From Actinomadura citrea (GTDB lineage: Bacteria; Actinomycetota; Actinomycetes; Streptosporangiales; Streptosporangiaceae), in contig NZ_JACCBT010000001.1 in assembly GCF_013409045.1 (NCBI RefSeq), positions 8,906,669 through 8,970,668 of the forward strand: a stretch of 64,000 nucleotides of DNA. Reading direction: 5' to 3'. The position numbers and the translations under genes are program-made. Shown here piece by piece: positions 6,504 through 15,570 of the stretch. The notes beneath the pieces were generated by a model, which saw nothing but the letters and a program-made list of their open reading frames with translations, was not told the origin of the DNA and did no database searches. The number at the start of each line of letters is the position of its first letter. Positions within the stretch are counted from its first letter, which is position 1.

Positions 6504-8813
6504 ATGGGCGCCCAAAGATCCTCAACTCCCCTGGACCGGCTGCTCGCCGACCCCGCACGGCGCGAACGCATCACCCATGTGGAGAGCGTTCCCGCACGTC
6601 AGGGACGCCGGGCCGCGTGGCCCTCCTGGTCGCCGCCGCTTTTGGTGGAACGGCTGGCCGCCGCCGGCATCGCCTCCCCGTGGGAGCACCAGTCCGCCGC
6701 GGCCGAGCACGCCCGCGCCGGACGCTCTGTGATCATCGCCACAGGGACGGCGTCGGGCAAGTCGCTCGCCTACCTGCTGCCCTGCGTCGAGGCGATCTAC
6801 GCGGGCGAGGAGAACCCTCGCCACGAGGGGACGGTCCTCTATCTCTCGCCGACCAAGGCTCTGGCCGCCGACCAGCTCCGCGCTCTGCGCTCCCTGCGCC
6901 TCACGCGGGTGCGCGCGGCGACCTACGACGGCGACACGCCGCAGGACGAACGGACGTGGGTCCGGCAGCACGCCAACTACGTACTGACCAACCCGGACAT
7001 GCTGCACAGGTCACTCCTTCCCGGGCATGCCCGGTGGTCGTCCTTTCTGCGTCGGCTCCGGTATGTCGTCATCGACGAGGCCCATGGATATCGCGGCGTC
7101 TTCGGGTCGCATGTCGCGCAGGTTCTGCGGCGCCTGCGCCGGGTGTGCGCGCGGTACCACGCGTCCCCCACGTTCATCCTCGCTTCGGCCACCGCGTCGG
7201 AGCCCGCCGCGGCCGCGTCCCGTCTCACCGGCCTCGATGTGGTGGCCGTGGACGACGATGCCTCCCCGCGCGGGCCCGCCACGTTCGCCCTCTGGGAGCC
7301 GCCGCTGACGGACCTGCGCGGCGAGCAGGGCGCGCCCGTTCGCCGTACCGCCACCGCCGAGGCCGGTGACCTCCTGGCGGACCTTGTTGTCGAAGGCGTC
7401 CAGACGCTCGCCTTCGTCCGGTCCAGGCGCGGTGCAGAGTCGGTGGCGCTCAGCGCCAAGCGCGCTCTGCACGAGGTCGCCCCCGGCTTGGCCGAGCAGG
7501 TCGCCGCCTACCGTGCCGGTTATCTGCCCGAGGAGCGGCGCGCCCTGGAGGCCGCCCTGCGCTCGCGCTCGATCATCGGCTTGGCGAGCACGAACGCGCT
7601 GGAGCTCGGCGTGGACGTCTCCGGGCTCGACGCGGTCCTGGTCTGCGGATGGCCGGGAACTCGCGCGTCGCTCTGGCAGCAGGCAGGACGTGCCGGACGT
7701 TCCGGGCAGTCGGCCCTGTCCGTCCTGGTGGCCCGCGACGACCCGCTCGACACGTTCCTCGTCCACCACCCCGAGGCGATCTTCGGGACGCCGGTCGAGG
7801 CCACCGTGCTCGACCCCGACAACCCCTACGTCCTCGAACCGCACCTGTGCGCGGCGGCGTCCGAGATGCCGCTCACCGAGGACGACCTCCCGCTCTTCGG
7901 GCCCGCGACCGCCGACCTGCTGCCGGACCTGGTGCGGCGCGGTCTCCTGCGCCGCCGCCCCGCCGGCTGGTACTGGACGCGCCGCGACAGGGCCTGCGAC
8001 CTGGCCGACATCCGGGGCGCGGGCGGCGCCCCCATCCAGGTCGTCGAGGCCTCCACCGGACGGCTCCTCGGCACCGTGGACGAGCCGTCCGCGCACACCA
8101 CCGTCCACGAGGGGGCCGTCTACATCCACCAGGGTGAGTCGTTCATCGTCCAGACCCTCGACCTGGACGACTCCGTCGCGCTCGTCGAGGCGGCGGACCC
8201 CGACTACTCGACCACCGCCCGCGACGTCACCGACATCAGCATCGTGGAGCGGCTCCGCTCGGTCTCCTGGGGCGAGGCCACGCTCAGCTTCGGAACCGTC
8301 GAGGTCACCCGCCAGGTGGTCGCGTACCAGATGCGCCGCTTGCAGACAGGGGAGATGCTCGGCGAGAAGCCTCTGGACCTGCCGCCACGGACCCTCCGCA
8401 CGCGCGCCGTATGGTGGACGCTCTCCGAAGCCCAGATCTCGCGTTTGGACGACCTCGACCTGGCAGGCGCAGCCCACGCCGCCGAACACGCCTCGATCGG
8501 CCTGCTCCCCTTGTTCGCCACGTGCGACCGCTGGGACATCGGCGGTGTCTCTACTGCCGTCCACCCCGATACCGGGCTGCTCACCGTCTTCGTCTACGAC
8601 GGCCATGAAGGCGGCGCCGGATTCGCCGAGCGCGGCTACGGCGACGCCGCGTCCTGGCTACGCGCGACCCGCGACGCCATCGCGTCCTGCGAGTGCGATT
8701 CCGGCTGCCCGTCCTGCATCCAGTCGCCCAAGTGCGGCAACGGCAACGACCCGCTGGACAAGCGCGGCGCCCTCGACCTTCTGGCCGTCCTCCTGCACGA
8801 GGCCCCGGAGTAG
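6504..8813 (+). CDS. DEAD/DEAH helicase with DUF1998 (Hrq1/MrfA type)
   Basis: 769-aa SF2 helicase. Domain 1 holds Walker A ATGTASGKS (about 79-87), DEAH in VVIDEAHGYRG and motif III in ILASATASEP. Domain 2 holds GLASTNALELGVDVSGLD and the arginine-finger motif WQQAGRAGRSGQ. The C-terminal DUF1998-type Zn cluster is visible as CECDSGCPSC-IQSPKCGNGN, four clustered cysteines like those of MrfA and yeast Hrq1, which act in repair of bulky or cross-linked DNA lesions. The divergent bldG neighbour matches the arrangement I recall in Streptomyces. Start ATG at 6504, with no strong ribosome site. It converges on the small membrane protein gene, five bases from its stop. Confidence 0.92.
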   Translation: MGAQRSSTPLDRLLADPARRERITHVESVPARQGRRAAWPSWSPPLLVERLAAAGIASPWEHQSAAAEHARAGRSVIIATGTASGKSLAYLLPCVEAIYAGEENPRHEGTVLYLSPTKALAADQLRALRSLRLTRVRAATYDGDTPQDERTWVRQHANYVLTNPDMLHRSLLPGHARWSSFLRRLRYVVIDEAHGYRGVFGSHVAQVLRRLRRVCARYHASPTFILASATASEPAAAASRLTGLDVVAVDDDASPRGPATFALWEPPLTDLRGEQGAPVRRTATAEAGDLLADLVVEGVQTLAFVRSRRGAESVALSAKRALHEVAPGLAEQVAAYRAGYLPEERRALEAALRSRSIIGLASTNALELGVDVSGLDAVLVCGWPGTRASLWQQAGRAGRSGQSALSVLVARDDPLDTFLVHHPEAIFGTPVEATVLDPDNPYVLEPHLCAAASEMPLTEDDLPLFGPATADLLPDLVRRGLLRRRPAGWYWTRRDRACDLADIRGAGGAPIQVVEASTGRLLGTVDEPSAHTTVHEGAVYIHQGESFIVQTLDLDDSVALVEAADPDYSTTARDVTDISIVERLRSVSWGEATLSFGTVEVTRQVVAYQMRRLQTGEMLGEKPLDLPPRTLRTRAVWWTLSEAQISRLDDLDLAGAAHAAEHASIGLLPLFATCDRWDIGGVSTAVHPDTGLLTVFVYDGHEGGAGFAERGYGDAASWLRATRDAIASCECDSGCPSCIQSPKCGNGNDPLDKRGALDLLAVLLHEAPE

Positions 8814-8818
8814 CCCGG

Positions 8819-9190
8819 TCAGTTGGGCGCGACGCGCTGGGCGGGGACGGAGGCCGGGTCGTCCATCCCGCGCCGGGCCTGGGCCAGCGCCTGCTGCAGC
8901 TTGCGCCGCTCCATCTCCAGGGTCTGCAGGGACTCCTCGTGCTCGTCCCGCAGGTCCCGCAGCTCGCGCCGCATGTTCATCGCGCGCCGCAACCCCAGCG
9001 ACGCGACCATCATCCCCGCCATGAACACGATGGCGACGACGGCGCCGGCCATGAAGACCTGCCACTGCGAGGTGATCCCCGGAACCTCGTCGCCGAACAG
9101 GGTCAGCCGGGCCGCGCCCGGGTTGTCCAGCGCCACGGCGACGCCGACCGCGCCGGCGGCGAGCGCGACGAGCAGTCCCAGGAAGATCAT
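8819..9190 (-). CDS. LapA-domain-like small membrane protein with coiled coil
   Basis: 123 aa: two transmembrane helices (MIFLGLLVALAAGAVGVAVA at the N-terminus and about residues 42-66), then a roughly 45-residue Arg/Glu/Gln-rich helix (RRELRDLRDEHEESLQ) predicted to form a coiled coil in the cytoplasm. The short extracytoplasmic loop with NPG...LTLFGDEV resembles LapA/DUF1049 proteins, which act in envelope assembly in other bacteria; the role in actinomycetes is unknown. ATG at 9190 is preferred over a longer in-frame start (9289) whose extra 33 residues are Arg/Pro-rich. Confidence 0.75.
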   Translation of the reverse strand: MIFLGLLVALAAGAVGVAVALDNPGAARLTLFGDEVPGITSQWQVFMAGAVVAIVFMAGMMVASLGLRRAMNMRRELRDLRDEHEESLQTLEMERRKLQQALAQARRGMDDPASVPAQRVAPN

Positions 9191-9374
9191 GCGGGGGTCC
9201 CCTCTCCATCGGGCCCCTGTACGGAACGGGGGCCGAGGTCTCGGACGACGGACCGCATTGCCGCACAAGCCAGACGATCCGACTGGCAAGGCAGCCTAGA
9301 CCGTGCTCTGGACGCTCGCCAGCCCCACGACCAACACCCGTCCCCCGGGAAACCGGCGAACGAGCCGGCCCGCG

Positions 9375-10781
9375 TCACGCGAGCACGGGTTCCGCCGGAT
9401 GCGTCGGGCGGATGTTCTGGTTGAGGCGGAACACGTTGGCGGGGTCGTAGGAGTCCTTGAGCGCGACCAGCCTCGCGTACTTCTCCTCGCCGTAGGCGTC
9501 CCGGACGCGGTTCCCCTCCGCGGTGAAGTTGAGGTACGACGCCCCCGTGCCGAACGGCCGCATGGCCGCCGCGAACGCGCGGGTCGCGGCGATCATCGCT
9601 TCGTCGTCGGACGGGTCCGACCACGCCGAGATCGGATGGAACAGGTAGCGGGCGTCCCGGTGGGAGAACGCCGTCGCCTCGTCCGGCACCTTCGCGACGC
9701 CCTGGCCGATCCGGAAGACGACCATCTGGGACAGCGGGGCGCCGCGTCCGGCCAGGCCGCCGGCGTGGGAGAGGTACGCGTCGACGGCGTCGTCGCTCAG
9801 CTCGGGCAGGTACTCGCCGCGCCAGTACCCCCGGGATCCGGGCGCGTTGATCGGGTCGATGACGGCCTGGAAGTCGACGTAGGGCATCGGCGCGAGGACG
9901 TCGACGACCGGCCGGAGGTCCCGGAGCGGGCGCATCGCCTCCTCGCCGAGCTCCGGAGCGCCGACGTACATCGCGAGCACGCCGAACACCGGCTTGCCCT
10001 GCAGGTCCGGTGGGACGAACGGCTCCGGCGGCGCGGTGATGACGGCGCACGCGGTGGCCACCTCGTCGGGCGCGGCGTCCGCCCAGTCGCGCCAGCCCCG
10101 CATGGTCTCCAGGGCGCGCTCCATCGGGAAGAGGGTCATGCCGGCGAAGACGGTCGGGCCGAGGGCGTCCAGCCGGAACTCGAACTCGGTGACGACGCCG
10201 AAGTTGCCGCCGCCGCCCCGGATCCCCCAGAACAGTTCGGGGTTCTCGCGCTCGCTCGCCCGCACGATGCTCCCGTCGGCGAGCACCACTTCGGCCGAGA
10301 CGAGGCTGTCGCAGGCCAGACCGTACTTGGACGACGTCCAGCCGTAGCCGCCGCCGGTGGTGAACCCGCCGATGCCGGTGGTGGTCACGCGCCCGCCGGG
10401 GCTGTGCATCCCGAACTCCTGGGTCACCGCGTCGTACTCGCCCCACAGGACGCCGCCGCCCGCCGTCGCCGTCCGCGCCGCGAGGTCCACGCTGATCGAC
10501 TTGAGCCCGCTCAGGTCGATCAGCATGCCGTCGTCGCAGGTGCCGAGACCCGCGATGCTGTGCCCGCCGCAGCGGACCGCCACGATGAGATCGTGCTCGC
10601 GGGCGGTGTCGACGGCCATCGCGACGTCGGCCGCGTCGGCGCACCGGGCGATCGCCGCCGGACGGCGGTCGATCATCGCGTTGAAGACGCGGCGCCCCTC
10701 CTCGTAACCGGACTCGCCGGGCAGCAGTACCGTGCCGGAGAGTGCGCCGCGCAGGGCGTTCACCGGGTCGATCGTGGCCAT
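9375..10781 (-). CDS. FAD-dependent oxidoreductase, BBE family
   Basis: 468-aa berberine-bridge-enzyme-like flavoprotein. The PP-loop VRCGGHSIAG supplies the His for 8-alpha covalent FAD attachment. TTTGIGGFTTGGGYGWTS and WGIRGGGGNFGVVTEFEF are classic FAD-binding segments of this fold. The C-terminal BBE box is SYDPANVFRLNQNI. The Cys that makes the second covalent link in bicovalent members is absent (SPGGRVTTTGIGG), so the flavin is probably held by His only. Such enzymes oxidise sugars, alkaloids or polyketides; the substrate cannot be inferred. ATG at 10781 follows GGAGGAGCC. It lies 14 bases after the SARP-STAND regulator on the same strand and is probably co-transcribed with it. Confidence 0.92.
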   Translation of the reverse strand: MATIDPVNALRGALSGTVLLPGESGYEEGRRVFNAMIDRRPAAIARCADAADVAMAVDTAREHDLIVAVRCGGHSIAGLGTCDDGMLIDLSGLKSISVDLAARTATAGGGVLWGEYDAVTQEFGMHSPGGRVTTTGIGGFTTGGGYGWTSSKYGLACDSLVSAEVVLADGSIVRASERENPELFWGIRGGGGNFGVVTEFEFRLDALGPTVFAGMTLFPMERALETMRGWRDWADAAPDEVATACAVITAPPEPFVPPDLQGKPVFGVLAMYVGAPELGEEAMRPLRDLRPVVDVLAPMPYVDFQAVIDPINAPGSRGYWRGEYLPELSDDAVDAYLSHAGGLAGRGAPLSQMVVFRIGQGVAKVPDEATAFSHRDARYLFHPISAWSDPSDDEAMIAATRAFAAAMRPFGTGASYLNFTAEGNRVRDAYGEEKYARLVALKDSYDPANVFRLNQNIRPTHPAEPVLA

Positions 10782-10795
10782 GGCTCCTCCTCGGA

Positions 10796-13700
10796 TCAGA
10801 TGGCACGATCCTGGCGAAGGCCGCGTTCCGCGAGCGTTCCGCGCACCCGCTCCTCGAACGCCCGCTGCCCCTGGCGGCGCGCCGCCGCGAGAGCCCGCCG
10901 CAGCTCCGCGTCCACCTCCCCGTCCGGTGCGCCGAGAGTGGCGAGGAACGTCGCGCGCAGCCGCCGGATCTCGGCCTCCCACAGCCGCGCGCCGCGTCCC
11001 ATGCCGAGCGCCTCGTCCGCCAGGGCCAGCCCGGCCGCCGGCTCCGCCGCCACCGCGTACCCCTCCAGGAGCAGCCGCGTCGCGACGCCCGGCAGGCCCG
11101 GCGCGGGCGCCTCCCCGTGGACGACCTGGTCGCGGAAGCGGCGCAGCCGCGCCAGGCCCGGGCCCCTCCGTCCGGCGAGGAGGTCGAGGTATCCGCCGAA
11201 CAGCTCCATGGAAACGCGGACCTGGCGCGGAGCGTCCTCCACCAGGTCCGCCTCCAGGCCGCGCACGTGGCGGCGGAACTGCGCGTCGTCCCCGCGGTCC
11301 ACGGCGTCGACCGCCGCCCACAGCCAGGTGACCGCCCGGCTGTAGGCGTGGGTGGACCCCTGCGCGACCGCCAGGGCCGCGTCGCGCTCGCGGTCGGCCT
11401 CGGCGCCGCGGCCGAGCAGCCACAGCGCGTGCGCCAGGCGCAGCCGGACGATCAGCTCCGTGTCCTGTCCGTAGCGCAGCACGTGCGCACCGCGCCGCGC
11501 CGGCCGGAACCGCCGTATCGCGGCCGTGAGGTGGCGGCGGGCCCGCTCCAGGTCGCCCGACCAGTAGGCCGCGATCCCGCGGACGTGGTCGGCCTCGACC
11601 CGCAGGACCTGGTCGCCGTCGCGCTCGGCGCGGTCCCGCAGCCGCTCGCCGAAGTCGTGCGCCGCCGCCCATTCGCCCCGCGTGAGCGCGGCCAGCGCGA
11701 GCGACCACACGAGCGGCGGCTCCGGCTCGGCGCCGAGCCGGTCCGCGAGCCGCAGTGCCCGCGCGTGCACCCGCGCCATCCGCTCCGACCCGTACCCCTC
11801 GCAGGCCACGAGCGGCGCCGGCAGCGCGGTGAGCAACCGCAGCTGGGTCCTGGCGGTGCCAGGACCCGGCGGCAAGCCCTCCGACAGGGCCAGCGCCCGC
11901 TCCAGCTCCCTGGCCGCGTCGGCGTGCGCGTGCAGCCACTGCGCGTCCCCGGCCGCCCGCTCATGCCACCGGACGGCGTCCGCGACCGCCCCGGCCCTCT
12001 CGAAGTGCGAGGCCAGCGCCGTCGCCGTGCCGCCGCATTCCTCCAGCACGCGGGCGACCGCGAGGTGGACGCGACGCTGGCGGGGCGGGCCCAGCGCGGC
12101 GTAGGCGGCGTCCCGGATCCGGCCATGGCTGAAGTCGTAGGCGCCGGGGCCGTGCGCGCGGACGATCCCGCGGCGCCACAGCTCGTCCAGCGCGGCGACG
12201 AACGTCCGCTCGTCGAAGCCGCTCACCCTCGCCGGGACGGTGGCGGGGAAGGCGGGGCCCACCACCGCCGCGATGCCCGCCAGCTCCGCGGCCGGCCGCG
12301 ACAGCCGCTCCAGCCGTCCCGCGATCACCGCCTGCACCTTCGCGGTGTCCGCCGGCGCGTCCGCCCGCATGGCCTCCACCACGAACAGCGGATTGCCCTC
12401 GCTGTAGCCGTGGAGGCGGTGCAGCCGCCCGGCGTCGAGCGGGGCTCCCGCGACGCGCTCGGCCAGCAGCGCCGTCTCCGCCCTGCCGAGCCGGCCGAGC
12501 CCGATCTCGGTGAACCGGTCGAGCGACTGGAGCGACCCGATCAGCGTGCCGAGCGGGTGACCCGCGTCGAGGTCCTCGCGGCGGGCGGTGGCGGCGACGA
12601 GCAGCCGCGCGGACGGCGCCGCCCGGACCAGGTAGTGGATCAACCGCAGGGACTGCGCGTCCGCCCACTGCGCGTCGTCCACGACCAGCAGCAGGGGCGC
12701 GCCGGCGTTGAGCAGCGCACGGCCGATGGCGCGCGGCAGCCGCCGCCGCAGCTCCGTCTCGGAGACCGGCGCGGGCGGCGCCACGTCGCCGTCCAGTTCG
12801 GGGAGCAGCCGGGAGAGCTCGGTCAGCCCCGCGCGGTCGAGCCTCGCCAACCGCGCGGCCACCGGACGGGAGCGCAGCCATGCCGCCACCACCCCGTAGG
12901 CGATCGTCCCCTCCGCCGGGTAGGCGCGCGCCTCGACCGCGACCGCGTCGACGCGCACGCGCAACTCCTCCACCAGCCGGGTCTTGCCGATACCCGCCTC
13001 CCCGCTGACCAGCACGAACCGCGCGCCTCCGCCGGCGGCCGCCCGCCACGCGCCCGCCAGCCGGCCCCATTCCTCCTCGCGCCCGACGAACGGCGACGTC
13101 GCATGCCGGTCGTCCGCGGCGGGGGCCGTCTCCGCCAGGAGCTCTTCGTACATCGCCCGCGTCTCCGGGGACGGCTCCACACCGAGCTCCCGCTCCAGCG
13201 TCGCGGCGCACACGTGGTAGGTGCGCAGCGCCCGGACCCGGTCGCCGCCTTCGCCGGAAACCCGGATCAGCAGGCGATGGCCTTCCTCCCGCAGGGGGTC
13301 GCACCCGACCAGCTGCTCGGCGCGGCGAATGGCCGCGGGCCAGTTCCGCTCCCGCTCATGCCGGCGCGCCAGCTCCCCGAGTGCCTCCATGTGCAGCTCC
13401 GCGAGCCGCTCGCGCTCGTCCGCGATCCACTCGTCGTAGTCGCCCTCCAGCAGCTCGCCGCGGTAGACGCGCACGGCGTCCTCCAGCCGCCCGTCGGCGA
13501 GCGCCTGCTCGAACTGCTCGACGTCCAACCACAACGGCGCGTCCTCGCGCCACCGCAGCGTCCGCGCGCCGATGTCGATGAAGCGATCGGTCTCCGGCAG
13601 GCAGCGGCGCAGATTGTGCAGGACCTTGCGCAGATTGGTGCGCGCCTGGGCGTCCGTGGAATCCGGCCACAGCAGGAACGCCAGCCGCTGCCGCAACTGC

Positions 13701-13828
13701 GGCGCGTTCCGGTGGAGCAGCAGGTAGGCGAGCAGCGACTCCACTCTTGCGGACTCCAGCGGCGGTAGCGGCTCACCGTCGAGCCGCAGCTCCACGCCCC
13801 CGAGCAACCGAGCCCGCAGACCGGCCAT
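10796..13828 (-). CDS. SARP-type BTAD/STAND ATPase transcriptional regulator
   Basis: 1010-aa multidomain regulator. Residues 1-90 form an OmpR/SARP-like winged helix (ARLLGGVELRLDGEPLPP ... TNLRKVLHNLRRCLP), 95-250 a bacterial transcriptional activation domain (BTAD, including DYDEWIADERERLAELHMEAL), and about 270-600 an AAA/STAND ATPase with Walker A SGEAGIGKT and Walker B LLLVVDDAQWAD. The rest is Ala/Leu/Arg-rich TPR-like helices. Regulators of the AfsR/SARP-LAL class switch on target genes when nucleotide or ligand is bound. The only obvious target is the FAD oxidoreductase 14 bases downstream; no biosynthetic cluster is in view. ATG at 13828. Confidence 0.9.
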   Translation of the reverse strand: MAGLRARLLGGVELRLDGEPLPPLESARVESLLAYLLLHRNAPQLRQRLAFLLWPDSTDAQARTNLRKVLHNLRRCLPETDRFIDIGARTLRWREDAPLWLDVEQFEQALADGRLEDAVRVYRGELLEGDYDEWIADERERLAELHMEALGELARRHERERNWPAAIRRAEQLVGCDPLREEGHRLLIRVSGEGGDRVRALRTYHVCAATLERELGVEPSPETRAMYEELLAETAPAADDRHATSPFVGREEEWGRLAGAWRAAAGGGARFVLVSGEAGIGKTRLVEELRVRVDAVAVEARAYPAEGTIAYGVVAAWLRSRPVAARLARLDRAGLTELSRLLPELDGDVAPPAPVSETELRRRLPRAIGRALLNAGAPLLLVVDDAQWADAQSLRLIHYLVRAAPSARLLVAATARREDLDAGHPLGTLIGSLQSLDRFTEIGLGRLGRAETALLAERVAGAPLDAGRLHRLHGYSEGNPLFVVEAMRADAPADTAKVQAVIAGRLERLSRPAAELAGIAAVVGPAFPATVPARVSGFDERTFVAALDELWRRGIVRAHGPGAYDFSHGRIRDAAYAALGPPRQRRVHLAVARVLEECGGTATALASHFERAGAVADAVRWHERAAGDAQWLHAHADAARELERALALSEGLPPGPGTARTQLRLLTALPAPLVACEGYGSERMARVHARALRLADRLGAEPEPPLVWSLALAALTRGEWAAAHDFGERLRDRAERDGDQVLRVEADHVRGIAAYWSGDLERARRHLTAAIRRFRPARRGAHVLRYGQDTELIVRLRLAHALWLLGRGAEADRERDAALAVAQGSTHAYSRAVTWLWAAVDAVDRGDDAQFRRHVRGLEADLVEDAPRQVRVSMELFGGYLDLLAGRRGPGLARLRRFRDQVVHGEAPAPGLPGVATRLLLEGYAVAAEPAAGLALADEALGMGRGARLWEAEIRRLRATFLATLGAPDGEVDAELRRALAAARRQGQRAFEERVRGTLAERGLRQDRAI

Positions 13829-14157
13829 CCCTCAGCCCGCCCACGGCGGCGCCCGCAGAACGGGCGTCGGGCATCCAGGTGCCGCCCCCCGCGGCACCGA
13901 CCGTCCTGGAAAGTGGCGGCTCCCCCGCTCACGCATAAACCCACGGTACGTCGCCCCAACACCACCCGCCACGGCCGTGACCTCGGCAGACCCGCACGCG
14001 CACGGCGAATTCATCGAGCGGATCGGCGGCTGAAGGAGCAGGACGGCTCGCTGGGGCAGGCCTCCAGCGCCCGGACGGGAAGAGGCCGGACTCGGCACCG
14101 GGTGCGAGCGGATCGGGCGCCTTCTCGCCCGGCTCGACGGCCGACCGGATGCCCTGC
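13829..14157. other. Intergenic region, regulator to MFS gene
   Basis: No gene found in these 329 bp. It holds a GC-rich hairpin (ggtgccgc at 13878-13885 with gcggcacc at 13891-13898 and an all-C loop) in the leader of the SARP-STAND gene, and the downstream flank of the MFS gene. I see no clear promoter. Confidence 0.4.
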
Positions 14158-15495
14158 TCAACGGGATCGGCCGCGGAGCATGATCGCAGTGAGCACGGCA
14201 CCGGTGAGGGCGATCGCCGCGCCCAGCGAGAAGAGCCGGCCGAGATCGGCATGGGAGGGGGCACCCGCCCCCAGCACGGCCCCGTAGACGGCGATACCGA
14301 CCGATATGCCGACCTGGAGGACGGTGTTGTTGACGCCCGAGGCCATCCCGAGATGCCGCTCGTCGGGGATGTCGACGGCCAGGCCGCCCAGGACGGGCAG
14401 CGCGACGCCGCAGCCGAACCCGGCGACGATCAAGCCGGTGGTCAGGTGGGCGTCCATCAGCGCGATGCCCGTGGTCAGCGAGGCCAGCGCCCCCGCGACC
14501 AGTGCCCCCTTGGGCATCCGGTCCATCACCGCGCCCGCCAACGGCCCGGCCAGCAGGATGGGGACGACCAGCGGCAGGAACGCCAGGCCCGTCCGCAGCG
14601 CCGTGTAGTGCTCGTGCTCCTGGAAGTAGACCGACAGGTAGATCAGCAATGCGAACACGCTCGCCTGGACGGTGAACGAGCCCACCTGCGTCCCGGTGAA
14701 CACGCGGCTGCGGAACAGCGTGAGGTCCAGCATCGGCTCGCGCCGGCGCCTTTGCAGGAGCAGGAACGCGACCGCCCCGGCGGCCGATCCCCCATACAGA
14801 CGGACGTCGTCGGCCCCCCGCAGCAGGGCGAGCACCAGCAGCACCAGCGTGATCGCCAGCAGCACCGGCCCGGCGAGGTCGAGCCGCCTCACCTCCAGGT
14901 GCTCGCGACGTGGCAGCGACCGGTGCGCGAGGGCCAGGGTCAGGGCCGCGACCGGCAGATTGATCAGGAAGATCCAGCGCCAGCCGAACCCGGAGACCAG
15001 GGCACCTCCGGCGACCGGACCGAGCACGACGGCGAGCCCCGCGACCGTGCCGCGCACCCCCAGCGCAATGCCGCGGTCGCGTCCGTCGTAGCACTGGGCG
15101 ATCAGGGCGAGCGTGGTGGCGAACATCAGAGCCCCCGCCAGGCCCTGCACCACGCGGGCGGCGATGAGGACGGGCAGTGCGGTGGCCAGGCCACAGGCCA
15201 GGGACGATACCGCGAACGCCACCACCCCGGCGAGGAAGGTGCGCCGCCGTCCGAGCCGGTCGGCGAGCGATCCGGCGGTGAGCTGGAACGCGGCCATCGC
15301 GAGGGTGTAGGCGTTCATCGCCCATTGCAGGCCGTCCAGGCCGGCGTGCAGGTCGCGGCCCAGATCCGGAAGCGCGACGGTCACCACCGTCGCGTCCAGC
15401 ATGAGCATGAAGACGGCGAGGGCGATGGCGGCCAGCGGCCACCACCCCGCGGCCGTCCGGCCCGTGCCCTCGGGCGTCGTGATCTCCGTTCGCAC
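14158..15495 (-). CDS. DHA2-family MFS drug efflux transporter
   Basis: 445-aa EmrB/QacA-like proton-coupled exporter. Motif A appears as GSLADRLGRRRTF between helices 2 and 3, motif C as VLGPVAGGALVSGFGWRWIF in helix 5, and motif D1-type LDATVVTVALPDLG in helix 1, the DHA2 hallmark. The short cytosolic N-terminus precedes WWPLAAIALAVFMLMLDA. It is shorter than typical 14-helix members (about 480-520 aa), mainly by a short C-terminus. It is divergent from the TetR gene with 75 bases between them that carry three operator-like repeats, so it is very probably the TetR target. Start ATG at 15495. Confidence 0.93.
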   Translation of the reverse strand: MRTEITTPEGTGRTAAGWWPLAAIALAVFMLMLDATVVTVALPDLGRDLHAGLDGLQWAMNAYTLAMAAFQLTAGSLADRLGRRRTFLAGVVAFAVSSLACGLATALPVLIAARVVQGLAGALMFATTLALIAQCYDGRDRGIALGVRGTVAGLAVVLGPVAGGALVSGFGWRWIFLINLPVAALTLALAHRSLPRREHLEVRRLDLAGPVLLAITLVLLVLALLRGADDVRLYGGSAAGAVAFLLLQRRRREPMLDLTLFRSRVFTGTQVGSFTVQASVFALLIYLSVYFQEHEHYTALRTGLAFLPLVVPILLAGPLAGAVMDRMPKGALVAGALASLTTGIALMDAHLTTGLIVAGFGCGVALPVLGGLAVDIPDERHLGMASGVNNTVLQVGISVGIAVYGAVLGAGAPSHADLGRLFSLGAAIALTGAVLTAIMLRGRSR

Positions 15496-15505
15496 GGCCG
15501 ACTCC

Positions 15506-15564
15506 TCCCTAGCGATGTTAGGGAGACCCTAACACCGCTAGGGATTCCCTTGCAGTGCTAGATT
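15506..15564. promoter_or_regulatory. Three tandem TetR operator-like sites
   Basis: The dyad TCCCTA-N7-TAGGGA occurs at 15506-15524, is repeated as ACCCTA-N7-TAGGGA at 15526-15544, and again, degenerate, as TCCCTT-N7-TAGATT at 15546-15564. The starts are exactly 20 bp apart, two turns of helix, so bound dimers would lie on one face. The first two sites together also form a 33-bp palindrome with one mismatch. They fill the gap between the MFS and TetR starts. Confidence 0.75.
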
Positions 15565-15570
15565 GAGTCC

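Noticed and set aside
9375..11939. 854-codon frame joining the FAD oxidoreductase to an upstream extension
   Set aside because: The part beyond 10781 overlaps the SARP-STAND gene out of frame and is Ala/Gly/Arg noise; the true start has a strong ribosome site at 10781.
13878..13898. Second 6C-like hairpin (all-C loop) upstream of the SARP-STAND gene
   Set aside because: Only one stem, with five loop cytosines, and no paired second stem; does not meet the 6C pattern.
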